From CAWHPS01 sp963831235 (lineage in GTDB: Bacteria > Fibrobacterota > OXYB2-FULL-49-7 > JAEUSG01), in the NCBI GenBank assembly GCA_963831235.1, contig CAWHPS010000059.1, positions 1 to 64,000 on the forward strand: a stretch of 64,000 nt of DNA, written 5' to 3'. The notes beneath the pieces are model-generated. The model was not told the origin of the DNA. It saw only the letters and a list, made by a program, of their open reading frames with translations, and did no database searches. How positions within the stretch are numbered: position 1 is the stretch's first letter; each line of letters starts with the position of its first letter. Below are positions 55,996 to 64,000 of this stretch, one piece after another. The translations under genes and the position numbers were made by a program.

Positions 55996-56064
55996 ATGCC
56001 TCAACAACAATTGCCTATTTTTCCAGTTGGTGTTACAGTACTGACTAAAAGAATGAGTTTTTAA
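55996..56064 (+). mobile_element. Transposase N-terminal remnant
   Basis: GGAGG then ATG 55996 opens MPQQQLPIFPVGVTVLTKRM and stops after 22 codons. The pattern (P-Q-Q-x-L-P-x-F-P-x-G-V-T) resembles the start of a transposase common in Bacteroidota-related genomes, which then continues with a DDE-type protein. Here it is cut at once. A contig that ends in a repeated insertion sequence would give this picture, so I place the D/E boundary just after it. Confidence 0.45.
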
Positions 56065-56186
56065 TTACGGATCCTGGCAGGTGATATCTTTCAATGTCTT
56101 ATTGCATGCATTTACATAGGCAAACGGATGTTGTTTACCATTCAGTTTATTGTTGTTTTCTCCAATGTGGAACCGTTTTCGATCAA
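56065..56186. other. Probable segment boundary D/E
   Basis: Between the cut transposase start and the stop of the GH13 gene. No gene crosses it, so the exact position is open, and the GH13 gene could in principle belong to segment D. The AT-richer codon use of what follows argues for a change here. Confidence 0.5.
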
Positions 56187-57797
56187 TCATCCTACCCGAA
56201 ATACCCCATACGACTGCCCTTTAAGACTAACAACACTTTTTATGTTACCGGCAGTAATTTCTACACAATCAGCCAACAGTGCCTCACTCTTTTTAAGGGC
56301 AATTGGCAATGAAACCTGCTCTGCTTTTAAAGAAGGATTCAAGGCAATAAGATATTTCTCTTTACCAATGGATCTCAGATATATCAGCGAATAGTTATTA
56401 CTGCCATCAGCCAATACCTTGAGGGCTCCGGCAGTTCCCAATGCCGGCGTAGCTTTTCTTAATGCAATTACTTTACGTGTAAAGTTAAGCAAGGAGTTGG
56501 CATTTTTTTCCTGCGAAGCAACATCCGGTCGTTTATTGGAAGGATCTATCGGCAAATACAGGTCCACGGCTTTACCAGTTGAGAACCCTGCATTTTTTTC
56601 TTTCGACCACTGCATGGGCGTTCTGGTCCCGGTTCTGGTATAACCGCCTTCCTTGCTAGGCAGGTCAGGGATAAAACTCATTCCAATTTCATCGCCGTAA
56701 TATAGGGACGGGATGCTGTTCCATGTGAAAATAAACGTATAAATGATTTTTAAATCTTTTTCAGTACGCCCCCAATTCATCCTTTGAAAATCATGATTGG
56801 CAGTTGGTACCGAGATATGACCCTTACCCTGCACTTTTTTATAATGTTTGAAATATTCTTCTAAAAATATTATTGGTGACCCTTTTCCAGCTTTCTCAAA
56901 ATAACATGGCCCCTCTATCGGACGGCCGACGACCACCTGATGATTAAAAAACATTTCCCCATATCCCGGAACGCCGAAATGCAGCATAAAGTCAATGTCA
57001 AAACCGGCACCCCCGACAGCTTCTTGCGGATTACCCCACTCGGCAACCATTACAGCATAAGGGTAATTTTTCCTAATCCAGGGGTGAAGATTATTTTTCC
57101 ATAATTTAATGACTTCTTTCATATCGTAATCATTTTTAACCAATGATGACGCCATATCAACCCGGTATCCATCACAACCCATGTTGAGCCAGAATTTCAT
57201 TATGTTTTTTAATTCAGAAATTACAGCTCTCGGACCTTTGCCCGTAACCGGTTCTTCCCAGGGATTTTCCGGATTTGGTTTAGCATAACCATAGTTTAAT
57301 GCAGGCTGAGTCCAGAAAAAATTAATTAGAAAATTACCATTGCGCTGTGCATAACCATTTATACACCCGCCGCCGCCAGAGGGGTTTTTCCCCCAGTGAT
57401 CAGACCAAATATAGTAGTTGGAATATTTATTATTTATAATTTGAGCAGACTTTTGAAACCAATCGCATTCTATTGAACTATGTCCTGCAACCAAATCAAG
57501 ACAAACACGCATATCCCGCTTATGGGCTTCGCGAAAAAGAATGGCCATGTCTTTATTGGTACCATAACGCGGCGCTATTTTATAAAAGTTGCTGACATCA
57601 TACCCAGCATCCTTGAAAGGCGATTCGAAACAGGGGTTTAACCAGATTAAATTAATTCCAAGAGATTTGATATAATCAAGTTTGCTGATGATTCCCTTAA
57701 GATCACCTATACCATCACCATTGGTATCAAAGTAACTCTGTGGGTAAATCTGATACATTACCGCATCTTTAATCCAATCTCTGTTTTTATTATTCAT
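56187..57797 (-). CDS. GH13 alpha-glucosidase / oligo-1,6-glucosidase-like
   Basis: Cytoplasmic retaining alpha-glucosidase of 536 residues with no signal peptide. The TIM barrel begins DAVMYQIYPQSYFDTNGDGI and GDLKGIISKLDYIKSLG. Catalytic residues: nucleophile in GCDGYRVDMA, acid/base in AVMVAEWGNP and the third carboxylate in TANHDFQRMNWG. SLYYGDEIGM and TGTRTPMQWS are features of the oligo-1,6-glucosidase/trehalulose-type group. A short C-terminal beta domain closes it. It probably splits short alpha-glucans. It may be monocistronic. Confidence 0.88.
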   Translation of the reverse strand: MNNKNRDWIKDAVMYQIYPQSYFDTNGDGIGDLKGIISKLDYIKSLGINLIWLNPCFESPFKDAGYDVSNFYKIAPRYGTNKDMAILFREAHKRDMRVCLDLVAGHSSIECDWFQKSAQIINNKYSNYYIWSDHWGKNPSGGGGCINGYAQRNGNFLINFFWTQPALNYGYAKPNPENPWEEPVTGKGPRAVISELKNIMKFWLNMGCDGYRVDMASSLVKNDYDMKEVIKLWKNNLHPWIRKNYPYAVMVAEWGNPQEAVGGAGFDIDFMLHFGVPGYGEMFFNHQVVVGRPIEGPCYFEKAGKGSPIIFLEEYFKHYKKVQGKGHISVPTANHDFQRMNWGRTEKDLKIIYTFIFTWNSIPSLYYGDEIGMSFIPDLPSKEGGYTRTGTRTPMQWSKEKNAGFSTGKAVDLYLPIDPSNKRPDVASQEKNANSLLNFTRKVIALRKATPALGTAGALKVLADGSNNYSLIYLRSIGKEKYLIALNPSLKAEQVSLPIALKKSEALLADCVEITAGNIKSVVSLKGQSYGVFRVG

Positions 57798-57911
57798 ATA
57801 TTTCCCCGGTTATAATTAAAATTATTTACTCTGTATTTCAGTATTTCAGATTTTCAGATTTTTAAAAATACTATTTATGTACAGTGGCTTCAAAACAATA
57901 AATCTATCAGT

Positions 57912-59459
57912 TTATTTTGCCTTAAACATGAGCGCAAGCCTTATACCATCTGCCGCACTACTTACAATACCGCCTGCGTAGCCAGCCCCTTCTCCTATTG
58001 GATAAAGACCTTTTAGACTGATGGACTCGAAGGTTTCTGGGTTTCTTACTATTCGAACCGGCGAAGAAGTCCCTGTCTCAGGCGCTACCAGAGTCCCTTT
58101 GTCAATGAAGCCTTTTATTTTTCTGTCAAAATCAAAAAGACCTTTTTTAAGACCATCTGCAAGTTTCTTTGAAAGAAGACTATTCAGGTCATCCGAAAAA
58201 TATCCAGGTCTATAGCTGCTTTCAATATGCTTGCTTTTACCCCCACGGATGAAATCCGACGCCTTTTGACACGGGGCAAAGAGCCCGCCCTGTGCCGCGC
58301 ATCGCAGTTCCATCTCTTTCCTGTATAATAAACCTGCCAGGGGTTCATCCGGAATATCCTGAGGCAAAACCGTTGCGACAATAGCGCCATTCGTGAAATC
58401 ACCATCCCGTACGCTCATACTCATACCGTTTATAGACACCCCGCCTGAACCGCTGCTCGCATTAATCACCCTTCCACCCGGACAAACACAAAAGCTGTAA
58501 ACACCGCGGCCGGGTTCAATTTCAGTTGTCAATTTATAATCAGCAGGCCCTGTAAGCGAGATATCATGTTTTTCACCATACTGTGAAGAATCAATAAACC
58601 GTCTTGGATGTTCAATGCGTACACCCACTGCAAATGTTTTTTTTATAATCGCTACCCCTCGCGCATGGAGCGTATGAAACAAATCATCAGCGCTGTGGCC
58701 GATTGCAAGTATCACAGAATCAGAGAAGAATTCTTCGGAATCCGTCTTAACCGAAATCCCACCACCCGCCTTTTGCAGATCAATGACTTTGGTGTTAAAC
58801 TTGAATAGAGCCCCATTGGCCTTTAAATAAGCCGTTAGATTGGGTACTATTTTAGTTACCCCATCCGTTCCAAGATGAGGCTTTGCCTGCCAGGCGATTT
58901 CTTTATTGGCTCCGAACTTTATCAGCGTTTTATAAAACAGGTCTGTTTCGGGTGAGCGGTTGCGTGCAGTCAACTTACCATCGGAAAAAGCTCCTGCACC
59001 CCCCTCACCGAATACCACGTTTGACTTTGGATCAATTATACCCTTGTCCCAAAGTTTTTCAACATCTGAAATCCGTTCATTAATCGGTCGCCCTTGTTCC
59101 AGAATAATCGGTTTATAGCCCTTCTGCACGAGGATGTATGCGGAAAAAAGCCCGGCAGGTCCGGAGCCTATAATTAATGGCTCATTTGAGGGATTATATG
59201 TGCCTAAAGAAAAATCAGGCGAAAGGGCCTCATATTCCCTGAAGCCTTTTGGAAGCGCGACAGATACCAATTTGACGGCAATTTGGTATGTCCATTTAAG
59301 CCTGTTCTTCTTTCTTGCATCAAGAGATTCGCGCAGTATTATAATATCGGCTATATCATCCGTAGTGATGGATAGTCTTCTTGCAACTAAAACAGAAAGG
59401 GGGTCTTTGGAATAGACGTCTTTTTCAAGGCCATCAAGAATAAAATATTCATTGGCCAT
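57912..59459 (-). CDS. FAD-dependent oxidoreductase (COG2509 type)
   Basis: 515 residues. The dinucleotide fold is PLIIGSGPAGLFSAYILVQK near 94-113, followed by IILEQGRPINERISDVEKLW and NVVFGEGGAGAFSDGKLTAR near 146-165. SVILAIGHSADDLFHTLHAR and FAVGVRIEHPRRFID are other signatures, and YPIGEGAGYAGGIVSSAADG ends the FAD site. Such proteins are annotated as 'NAD(FAD)-utilizing dehydrogenase'; the substrate is unknown. It follows the hydrogenase maturation protease by seven bases, so it is probably in the hydrogenase operon. Confidence 0.85.
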   Translation of the reverse strand: MANEYFILDGLEKDVYSKDPLSVLVARRLSITTDDIADIIILRESLDARKKNRLKWTYQIAVKLVSVALPKGFREYEALSPDFSLGTYNPSNEPLIIGSGPAGLFSAYILVQKGYKPIILEQGRPINERISDVEKLWDKGIIDPKSNVVFGEGGAGAFSDGKLTARNRSPETDLFYKTLIKFGANKEIAWQAKPHLGTDGVTKIVPNLTAYLKANGALFKFNTKVIDLQKAGGGISVKTDSEEFFSDSVILAIGHSADDLFHTLHARGVAIIKKTFAVGVRIEHPRRFIDSSQYGEKHDISLTGPADYKLTTEIEPGRGVYSFCVCPGGRVINASSGSGGVSINGMSMSVRDGDFTNGAIVATVLPQDIPDEPLAGLLYRKEMELRCAAQGGLFAPCQKASDFIRGGKSKHIESSYRPGYFSDDLNSLLSKKLADGLKKGLFDFDRKIKGFIDKGTLVAPETGTSSPVRIVRNPETFESISLKGLYPIGEGAGYAGGIVSSAADGIRLALMFKAK

Positions 59460-59466
59460 TCAGGAA

Positions 59467-59985
59467 TCATTTCTTTTTTGGGTTAAGAACAGTGCTAATT
59501 GCAAGCTTCAGATTTTGAGCGACCTCAACTGTTGAAGCCTTTACCTCTTTTGACATAGGCGCGGCAAAATGAAGATCTTTCGGCTGAATACCCACAATGG
59601 TTATTGCGCAGGAAATGGATTCCTGCAGGTATTGAATCATGAGTTTAAGCGGAAGCTGATGCGTTGAAAAAGAGACCCCGCTCACCTCTTTGGGGCTTAT
59701 GGACATTATGGTGCCTGGCTTTTCCCCTGTATCAGCGGAATCAAGGATTATAAGATGATCAGGATTATAGGTGATTAAAACACCTGTCAGATTTTCCGGT
59801 GCTGTAGCGCCGTTGAATATTTTGAAGGAAGATTTTATAGACTTTGTTTTAGCGAAGGTTTTAAGTTTTTCCGCTATTACGAGACCTGCGGCATCATCCG
59901 CCCTGAGCTCTGAGCCCACACAAAGAAGAGCTATCCTCTTCGAGCCCTTTAGGTACTCCTCAAGGAGTTTCCGGAGTGCCGGCAT
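59467..59985 (-). CDS. hycI: Hydrogenase maturation protease (HycI type)
   Basis: Removes the C-terminal extension of a [NiFe] hydrogenase large subunit after nickel insertion. 172 residues. IALLCVGSELRADDAAGLVI near 19-38 matches the G-N/S-x-L-x-x-D-D motif that carries one metal ligand; LIILDSADTG near 78-87 and STHQLPLKLMI near 107-117 carry the others. The start overlaps the end of the ferredoxin gene (59960-59985). The large subunit here ends soon after DPCFSCTDR with a short basic tail. Confidence 0.88.
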   Translation of the reverse strand: MPALRKLLEEYLKGSKRIALLCVGSELRADDAAGLVIAEKLKTFAKTKSIKSSFKIFNGATAPENLTGVLITYNPDHLIILDSADTGEKPGTIMSISPKEVSGVSFSTHQLPLKLMIQYLQESISCAITIVGIQPKDLHFAAPMSKEVKASTVEVAQNLKLAISTVLNPKKK

Positions 59986-60334
59986 TTTTATAAACTATCT
60001 TGAATTTAGTGTGATCGAGTTGGGCCAGTTCAAAATCACCTGAAAGGGCAAGAGCATCCTTGTTGCATGAATCAACGCACTGGCCACAATAGATGCAGCG
60101 ATCCAGGTTCATTTCAATATTAAAACGTTTTTCGCCTGTTTTTATAATATGAATGGCATCACTTGGGCAGTCCCTAACGCATAATTTGCAGCCAATGCAC
60201 TTGTCAGCATTACCGACTACCCTTCCCCTGAAATCCAGAGGGGTAACAGCCTTTGTAAAAGGGTATGAGCATGTAGCCGGTTTTTTTGTCAGTGAAGAGA
60301 GGGCAAGCCCTATCATTCTGCCGGGTTTTTTCAT
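59960..60334 (-). CDS. 2[4Fe-4S] ferredoxin subunit of hydrogenase (EchF/NuoI-like)
   Basis: Electron-entry or transfer subunit of 124 residues. The cluster motifs are CIGCKLCVRDCPSDAI near 43-58 and CIYCGQCVDSCNKDAL near 77-92, with no membrane helix. It overlaps the NuoH-like gene by four bases and the maturation protease by 26 bases, so all three are coupled. Confidence 0.9.
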   Translation of the reverse strand: MKKPGRMIGLALSSLTKKPATCSYPFTKAVTPLDFRGRVVGNADKCIGCKLCVRDCPSDAIHIIKTGEKRFNIEMNLDRCIYCGQCVDSCNKDALALSGDFELAQLDHTKFKIVYKNAGTPETP

Positions 60335-61281
60335 TGGGCAAATGCTCCTTTAAGGATTATGTTGATGATAAGTTGAATGAACCCCAGGGGCGCAACATAT
60401 TTCCAGCATAGATTAATCATCTGATCGATTCTGATTCTAGCAAAAATTGCGTGAGACAATGCCAGCAATGCGATTACAAACAGAACCTTTAGAATATAAA
60501 AAGCGAACCCGGCCAAGGGACCAAGTGTAAGCCCAAAAGGAAGGAAAACTGCGGCAAGCAATGAGGCTCCTACAATGGTTTCTATGCTTATTGCCATACG
60601 GAAGAATGCAAAAAGATTACCGCTGTATTCCGTAAAGGTACCTGCAATTATTTCAGTTTCCGCTTCCGGTATATCAAGCGGTGCTTTCTCAAGTTTGCCA
60701 AGAAGAGAGAATATGCCGATGCCAAAACCAATTAGATTAAATAGCCAAAAGCCCGTATGGGAGGCATAGAAAGCAGCTATTCCAGAAAGAGACCACGAAT
60801 CCGCTAGGAGCGCTGACGATAGTATTGATACGAATAATGGAACCTCATACGCGAAAAGCTGAGTAAGACACCGTGTAGCACCTAAAAGTGAAAATGGACA
60901 CAAAGAAAACCAACCGGCAAGGAAGAATGTAAGCGTCGGGATTGTGAGCAAATATAGAACAACAATAACATCACCATTAAAAGAAAAAATGGAGCTTGTC
61001 CCCCACATTGGTATGTAAAGAAAAGCCGTTACTGTGGATGCAAGCGCAACCAGGGGCAAAAGGGTGAACATTTTTGATTCAACTTCTTCGGGTATGATGC
61101 TTTCTTTTCCAAACAACTTTATAATATCAGCAAGGGGTTGAAACCATGGCGGCCCCATCCGATTCTGAAAGCGTGCATACAACTTGCGATCAAACCACTC
61201 CGCGAAAATTCCAAACACGGTTAAAAATAAAAACCCGGGAAAAATCAAAATATGAAACAATGAAAGGGCCATATCAATCAC
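60331..61281 (-). CDS. Membrane subunit NuoH/EchB/HycD-like
   Basis: 316 residues, mostly hydrophobic, with about eight helices. RMGPPWFQPLADIIKLFGKE near 41-60 and PLDIPEAETEIIAGTFTEYS near 197-216 are the family signatures that face the quinone-like cavity and the hydrogenase module. It links the [NiFe] module to the ion-pumping arm. It lies one base from the large subunit gene. Confidence 0.93.
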   Translation of the reverse strand: MIDMALSLFHILIFPGFLFLTVFGIFAEWFDRKLYARFQNRMGPPWFQPLADIIKLFGKESIIPEEVESKMFTLLPLVALASTVTAFLYIPMWGTSSIFSFNGDVIVVLYLLTIPTLTFFLAGWFSLCPFSLLGATRCLTQLFAYEVPLFVSILSSALLADSWSLSGIAAFYASHTGFWLFNLIGFGIGIFSLLGKLEKAPLDIPEAETEIIAGTFTEYSGNLFAFFRMAISIETIVGASLLAAVFLPFGLTLGPLAGFAFYILKVLFVIALLALSHAIFARIRIDQMINLCWKYVAPLGFIQLIINIILKGAFAQ

Positions 61282-62490
61282 CTATCTCCTGTTTTTGCTT
61301 AAATCAATGCCTTTTTTTGCATACCAGTCAATACTATACTTGCGTAAAGACTCCCAATCCATGATATCTGTTCTGCCGGTATCGATTCTGCTTACCTGTA
61401 TGGTGCGGTCAGTGCAGGAAAAGCAGGGGTCGATTGCTGCAACAACAATTGGAATATCGGCCAGGTAGTAGTTTTCGAGCATCTTTTTTACTGCCTGAAC
61501 ATTTGCCATTGTCGGGGCGCGAACTTTTACCCGTTCAGGTTTATCAGTCCCGTTGCCCTTAACATAATGAACATCTTCTCCGCGTGGTGCTTCATAGCGG
61601 CTTATGGCTTCCCCTTCAGGAACTTTTCTTGGCACTTTTACAACAATGGGGCCATCAGGCATTTTATTGATTATTTGGCGGATGAGTTTAAAGGATTCCA
61701 TTAATTCAAGTACCCGTACTACAGCCCTTCCATATACATCACCGTGAGTATCGGTAATTACTTTAAATTCAAGATCTCCATATGCGGCATAGGGATCATC
61801 ACGACGGGTGTCCCTGTCCAAACCTGAAGCGCGTCCGGTAGGACCAATTACGCACATTGTTTCAACATCTTCTTTTGTAAGCTTTCCAACGCCGGAAAGC
61901 CGCTTAATAAAGGTAATCTCTTCTGTTGCCACTTTAATGTAATATTTGGTTCTCTCTTCAAGAATATCAACAGCCTTTAATATGTCAGCATATTGATCCT
62001 TGGAAACATCGCGACGTACGCCACCAATTGTATTAACGCCATAATTGACCCTGTTTCCAGTAAGAAGCGCCAGCAGGTCCATCACAACTTCGCGATCCCT
62101 CCATGAGTACATAAAAAGGGAATCATATCCCACTTCGTGCCCGGCAACACCGAGCCATAAAAGATGGCTATGGACACGTTCAAGTTCGGCAATTAGAGTG
62201 CGTATATAGCTCGCTCTTGGCGGAATTTGAATACCAGCCACCTCTTCAACAGCCTGAATAAAACAGGTCGTATGCGAATGTGAGCAGATTCCGCAAACAC
62301 GTTCAAGAAGATAAATATCCTGTAAATAAGTGCGTTCTTCGCATGCCTTTTCAACACCCCGATGATTGTAACCGAGACGGGCATTGGCTTCAATGATTTT
62401 CTCACCTTCAAGTAGAATGCGGAAACTGGCGGGTTCTTTAAGAGCAGGGTGCTGAGGACCGATGGGGATAAAAACATTACCCATAATCAA
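61282..62490 (-). CDS. [NiFe] hydrogenase group 4 large subunit (EchE/NuoD-like)
   Basis: 402 residues. Both pairs of nickel-binding cysteines are present: ERVCGICSHSHTTCF near 63-77 and IDPCFSCTDRTIQVSR near 356-371. This separates it from complex I NuoD, which lacks them. YNHRGVEKACEERTYLQDI and VIGPTGRASGLDRDTRRDDP are other conserved blocks. It catalyses proton reduction or H2 oxidation with ferredoxin. The gene order C-D-large-H is that of Ech/Mbh/Hyf complexes. Confidence 0.93.
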   Translation of the reverse strand: MIMGNVFIPIGPQHPALKEPASFRILLEGEKIIEANARLGYNHRGVEKACEERTYLQDIYLLERVCGICSHSHTTCFIQAVEEVAGIQIPPRASYIRTLIAELERVHSHLLWLGVAGHEVGYDSLFMYSWRDREVVMDLLALLTGNRVNYGVNTIGGVRRDVSKDQYADILKAVDILEERTKYYIKVATEEITFIKRLSGVGKLTKEDVETMCVIGPTGRASGLDRDTRRDDPYAAYGDLEFKVITDTHGDVYGRAVVRVLELMESFKLIRQIINKMPDGPIVVKVPRKVPEGEAISRYEAPRGEDVHYVKGNGTDKPERVKVRAPTMANVQAVKKMLENYYLADIPIVVAAIDPCFSCTDRTIQVSRIDTGRTDIMDWESLRKYSIDWYAKKGIDLSKNRR

Positions 62491-62966
62491 CCCTCCTTTA
62501 TGGTTTCAGTTTGAACGCCGGAATCTTTTTTCCAGTCTTTTCGAAGCGGATGCTCTCCCTCGGGCCAGTCATCCGTAAGCGGGTAGCGGAATCCTTGTGC
62601 GAGCCCGTCTATTTTAAAACCCAGCAAATCAATTAATTCGCGTTCGTAAAGATCAGCGCTTGGAAAACAGTATGTAACAGTTTTTATTGTTGGATTTGAA
62701 CGAGGCACCTGTATTTCAACATTCAGCATAATGCCGTCAGGCCGGGCCAAATGGTATATAACAGCAAGCATTTCGCCTTTATCAAGCCCTGTCATTGTCG
62801 TTAAGATGGTGCACTCTTGCATTTTTCTAAGATATTCGAGTACTTCGATAAAATCTTTTTCATCAACCATTGCCCATAAACGCCGCGGACGTTGGAAACG
62901 GATTTTGCCTTCAAGAGAGGGAAATTGTTTTACAATTTCCTGTTGTATTTGATCTTCTTTTGCCAT
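62487..62966 (-). CDS. NuoC/EchD-like subunit
   Basis: 159 residues. FPSADLYERELIDLLGFKID near 104-123 matches the NuoC signature E-R-E-x-x-D-L-x-G, followed by the proline-arginine segment LTDDWPEGEHPLRKDW. It supports the contact of the large and small subunits. Its stop overlaps the start of the large-subunit gene by four bases. Confidence 0.9.
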   Translation of the reverse strand: MAKEDQIQQEIVKQFPSLEGKIRFQRPRRLWAMVDEKDFIEVLEYLRKMQECTILTTMTGLDKGEMLAVIYHLARPDGIMLNVEIQVPRSNPTIKTVTYCFPSADLYERELIDLLGFKIDGLAQGFRYPLTDDWPEGEHPLRKDWKKDSGVQTETIKEG

Positions 62967-62995
62967 AATTGCCTTTGATAAAATCTATTAAATTA

Positions 62996-63430
62996 TCATG
63001 CTTCCTTGAGGCTTCCAAGCAATTTAACCACACCATCAATAATCGCTTCTGGTTTTACAGGGCAGCCCGGGATAAAAGCCGATACAGGGATGACTTCGTT
63101 GACACCCTGCATCATATTATAGCAGCCCCTGAAAACACCGCCTGAACAAGCGCATGTTCCAACAGCAACAACAAATTTCGGTTCAGGAAGCTGTTCGTAT
63201 ATGCGTATAAGCCTTTCCCTGGACTGCTTGGTTACAGGGCCGGAACATATAAGGACATCAGCATGGCGTGGTGTACTTTTAAGAACTACCCCGAAGCGTT
63301 CAAGATCGTATCTGGGCGTAAGCGCATCGAGTATTTCAATATCACAGGCATTGCATGCACCTGTATTATAATGCAGAATCCATGGAGATTTAATGCGCGA
63401 CCAATTAATTATTTTTGAAACAAGTGACAT
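62996..63430 (-). CDS. Hydrogenase small subunit (NuoB/EchC-like)
   Basis: 144 residues, the single proximal [4Fe-4S] cluster type. Cysteine ligands are CNACDIE near 26-32, VAVGTCACSGGVFRGC near 93-108 and FIPGCPVKPEAI near 122-133. It carries electrons between the nickel site and the ferredoxin subunit. The start MSLVSKIINWSRIKSPW is typical for the group. Confidence 0.92.
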   Translation of the reverse strand: MSLVSKIINWSRIKSPWILHYNTGACNACDIEILDALTPRYDLERFGVVLKSTPRHADVLICSGPVTKQSRERLIRIYEQLPEPKFVVAVGTCACSGGVFRGCYNMMQGVNEVIPVSAFIPGCPVKPEAIIDGVVKLLGSLKEA

Positions 63431-63436
63431 GATACT

Positions 63437-63769
63437 TTAACCTCTGAATAAAATTAAAAGCCCGACAATCGCGCCCCCGATATATACAAAGGCAAGATTA
63501 TGAAGCCCAACATCACCTGATGGAATTGTGGCAAGAACAAGGGCCACCACATGCATCATTGTAAAAAAGAAAGCAAATGGAAAAAACTGTTTGTAATCGG
63601 GTTTAACCCTCTGTATAGGGAGATCTTCACCGCAAGCATAAAGCTTACGTTTACCTGGAGCATCTTTTGTGGGACGTGCAGCAAGGCGCTTGGACAGACC
63701 ATAAAGCACAAAAACCGCCAGTAACAAGATTACAAAAGCCGCAGGCGGGGTTAAAAGCCATTGAGACAT
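63437..63769 (-). CDS. NuoA-like membrane subunit
   Basis: 110 residues with three hydrophobic helices, AAFVILLLAVFVLYGLSKRL, FFPFAFFFTMMHVVALVLAT and LAFVYIGGAIVGLLILFRG. The charged loop KLYACGEDLPIQRVKPDYKQ between helices one and two resembles the ACG(E/D) loop of NuoA and of group 4 hydrogenase membrane proteins. Assigned from the pattern and the operon position only. Confidence 0.7.
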   Translation of the reverse strand: MSQWLLTPPAAFVILLLAVFVLYGLSKRLAARPTKDAPGKRKLYACGEDLPIQRVKPDYKQFFPFAFFFTMMHVVALVLATIPSGDVGLHNLAFVYIGGAIVGLLILFRG

Positions 63770-63788
63770 GGTGAATTCTCCATCTGGT

Positions 63789-64000
63789 TTAACCTTTCAG
63801 ACTATCAAGGTTTTTTACGCTAAGCGAATCTGTGTGTTTATAAATATTTATAACAATCCCGGCTGCAATGGCCAAAACAAAAACCTCGATAATAATAACT
63901 GTTATGGCAAGAGATTGTGTAAGGGCCATATTATTGGTTGCATATCCGACTGCGATGATTGCAAGGGTGATCCCTTTGGCCAGCACCTCTATTCCTATCA
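63789..64000 (-). CDS. NuoK/MrpC/HyfE-like membrane subunit, 5' partial
   Basis: The frame is open to the right edge: IGIEVLAKGITLAIIAVGY, then LAITVIIIEVFVLAIAAGI. The glutamates in GIE and IIIE lie within helices, where NuoK/MrpC proteins carry proton-path carboxylates. The stop TAA is at 63791-63789. The antiporter-like subunits expected upstream are outside the window. Confidence 0.75.
   Translation of the reverse strand, partial: IGIEVLAKGITLAIIAVGYATNNMALTQSLAITVIIIEVFVLAIAAGIVINIYKHTDSLSVKNLDSLKG

Overview
The window is not one genome. Gene content, base composition, frameshift density and genes that stop mid-domain divide it into five stretches, joined without gap characters at about 2,984, 21,121, 44,027 and probably 56,065-56,186. 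It reads as metagenomic contigs laid end to end, from an anaerobic, methanogenic type of community (inference).

Segment A (1-~2,984) looks like an Anaerolineae-type Chloroflexota: two glycosyltransferases, then a universal-stress-protein domain leading into a glucosyl-3-phosphoglycerate-synthase-like domain. Every gene carries several frameshifts. Segment B (~2,984-~21,120) is GC-rich and resembles a sulfate-reducing or syntrophic Desulfobacterota. It holds a truncated ammonium transporter, a four-subunit 2-oxoacid:ferredoxin oxidoreductase, a VapBC module, a solitary DNA methyltransferase, a DUF4331 protein, alaS, a multidomain Ser/Thr kinase and a DUF362/polyferredoxin pair. Two copies of a 156-bp MITE-like element lie here, each with a perfect 8-bp target duplication.

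Segment C (~21,121-~44,027) is very AT-rich and is Methanobacterium-like. From right to left on the minus strand it carries the conserved archaeal information-processing run L7Ae-S28e-L24e-Ndk-aIF5B-S6e-aIF2gamma-PIN-PPase-Rpo7-Spt4-DPCK-S24e-S27ae and then the first codons of argH. Upstream are a histone, thrC, trpS, endA, hxlB, the F420H2:NADP oxidoreductase, a PIN/ATPase/KH protein, hisI, hisS and an RNA-free RNase P (HARP). On the plus strand lies aroE, and a HEAT-repeat gene is cut at the right join. Frameshifts cluster in the last 4 kb.

Segment D (~44,027-~56,065) comes from a bacterium with C-terminal sorting domains of the FCB type. Three large secreted proteins share a LamG plus sorting-domain cassette. 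One is a PL8-type lyase and one a GH105-type unsaturated uronyl hydrolase. A DUF4350-like protein and a GntR/LacI-type regulator sit beside them. Together they look like a locus for degrading a uronic-acid-containing polysaccharide.

Segment E (~56,065-64,000) has a GH13 glucosidase, a COG2509-type flavoprotein, and a group 4 membrane-bound [NiFe] hydrogenase operon with its maturation protease. The operon runs off the right edge. I found no convincing wholly new system. The best novel-looking items are the MITE with its duplications, a possible AUU start in hisI, an apparently leaderless vapB, and the reused LamG cassette.
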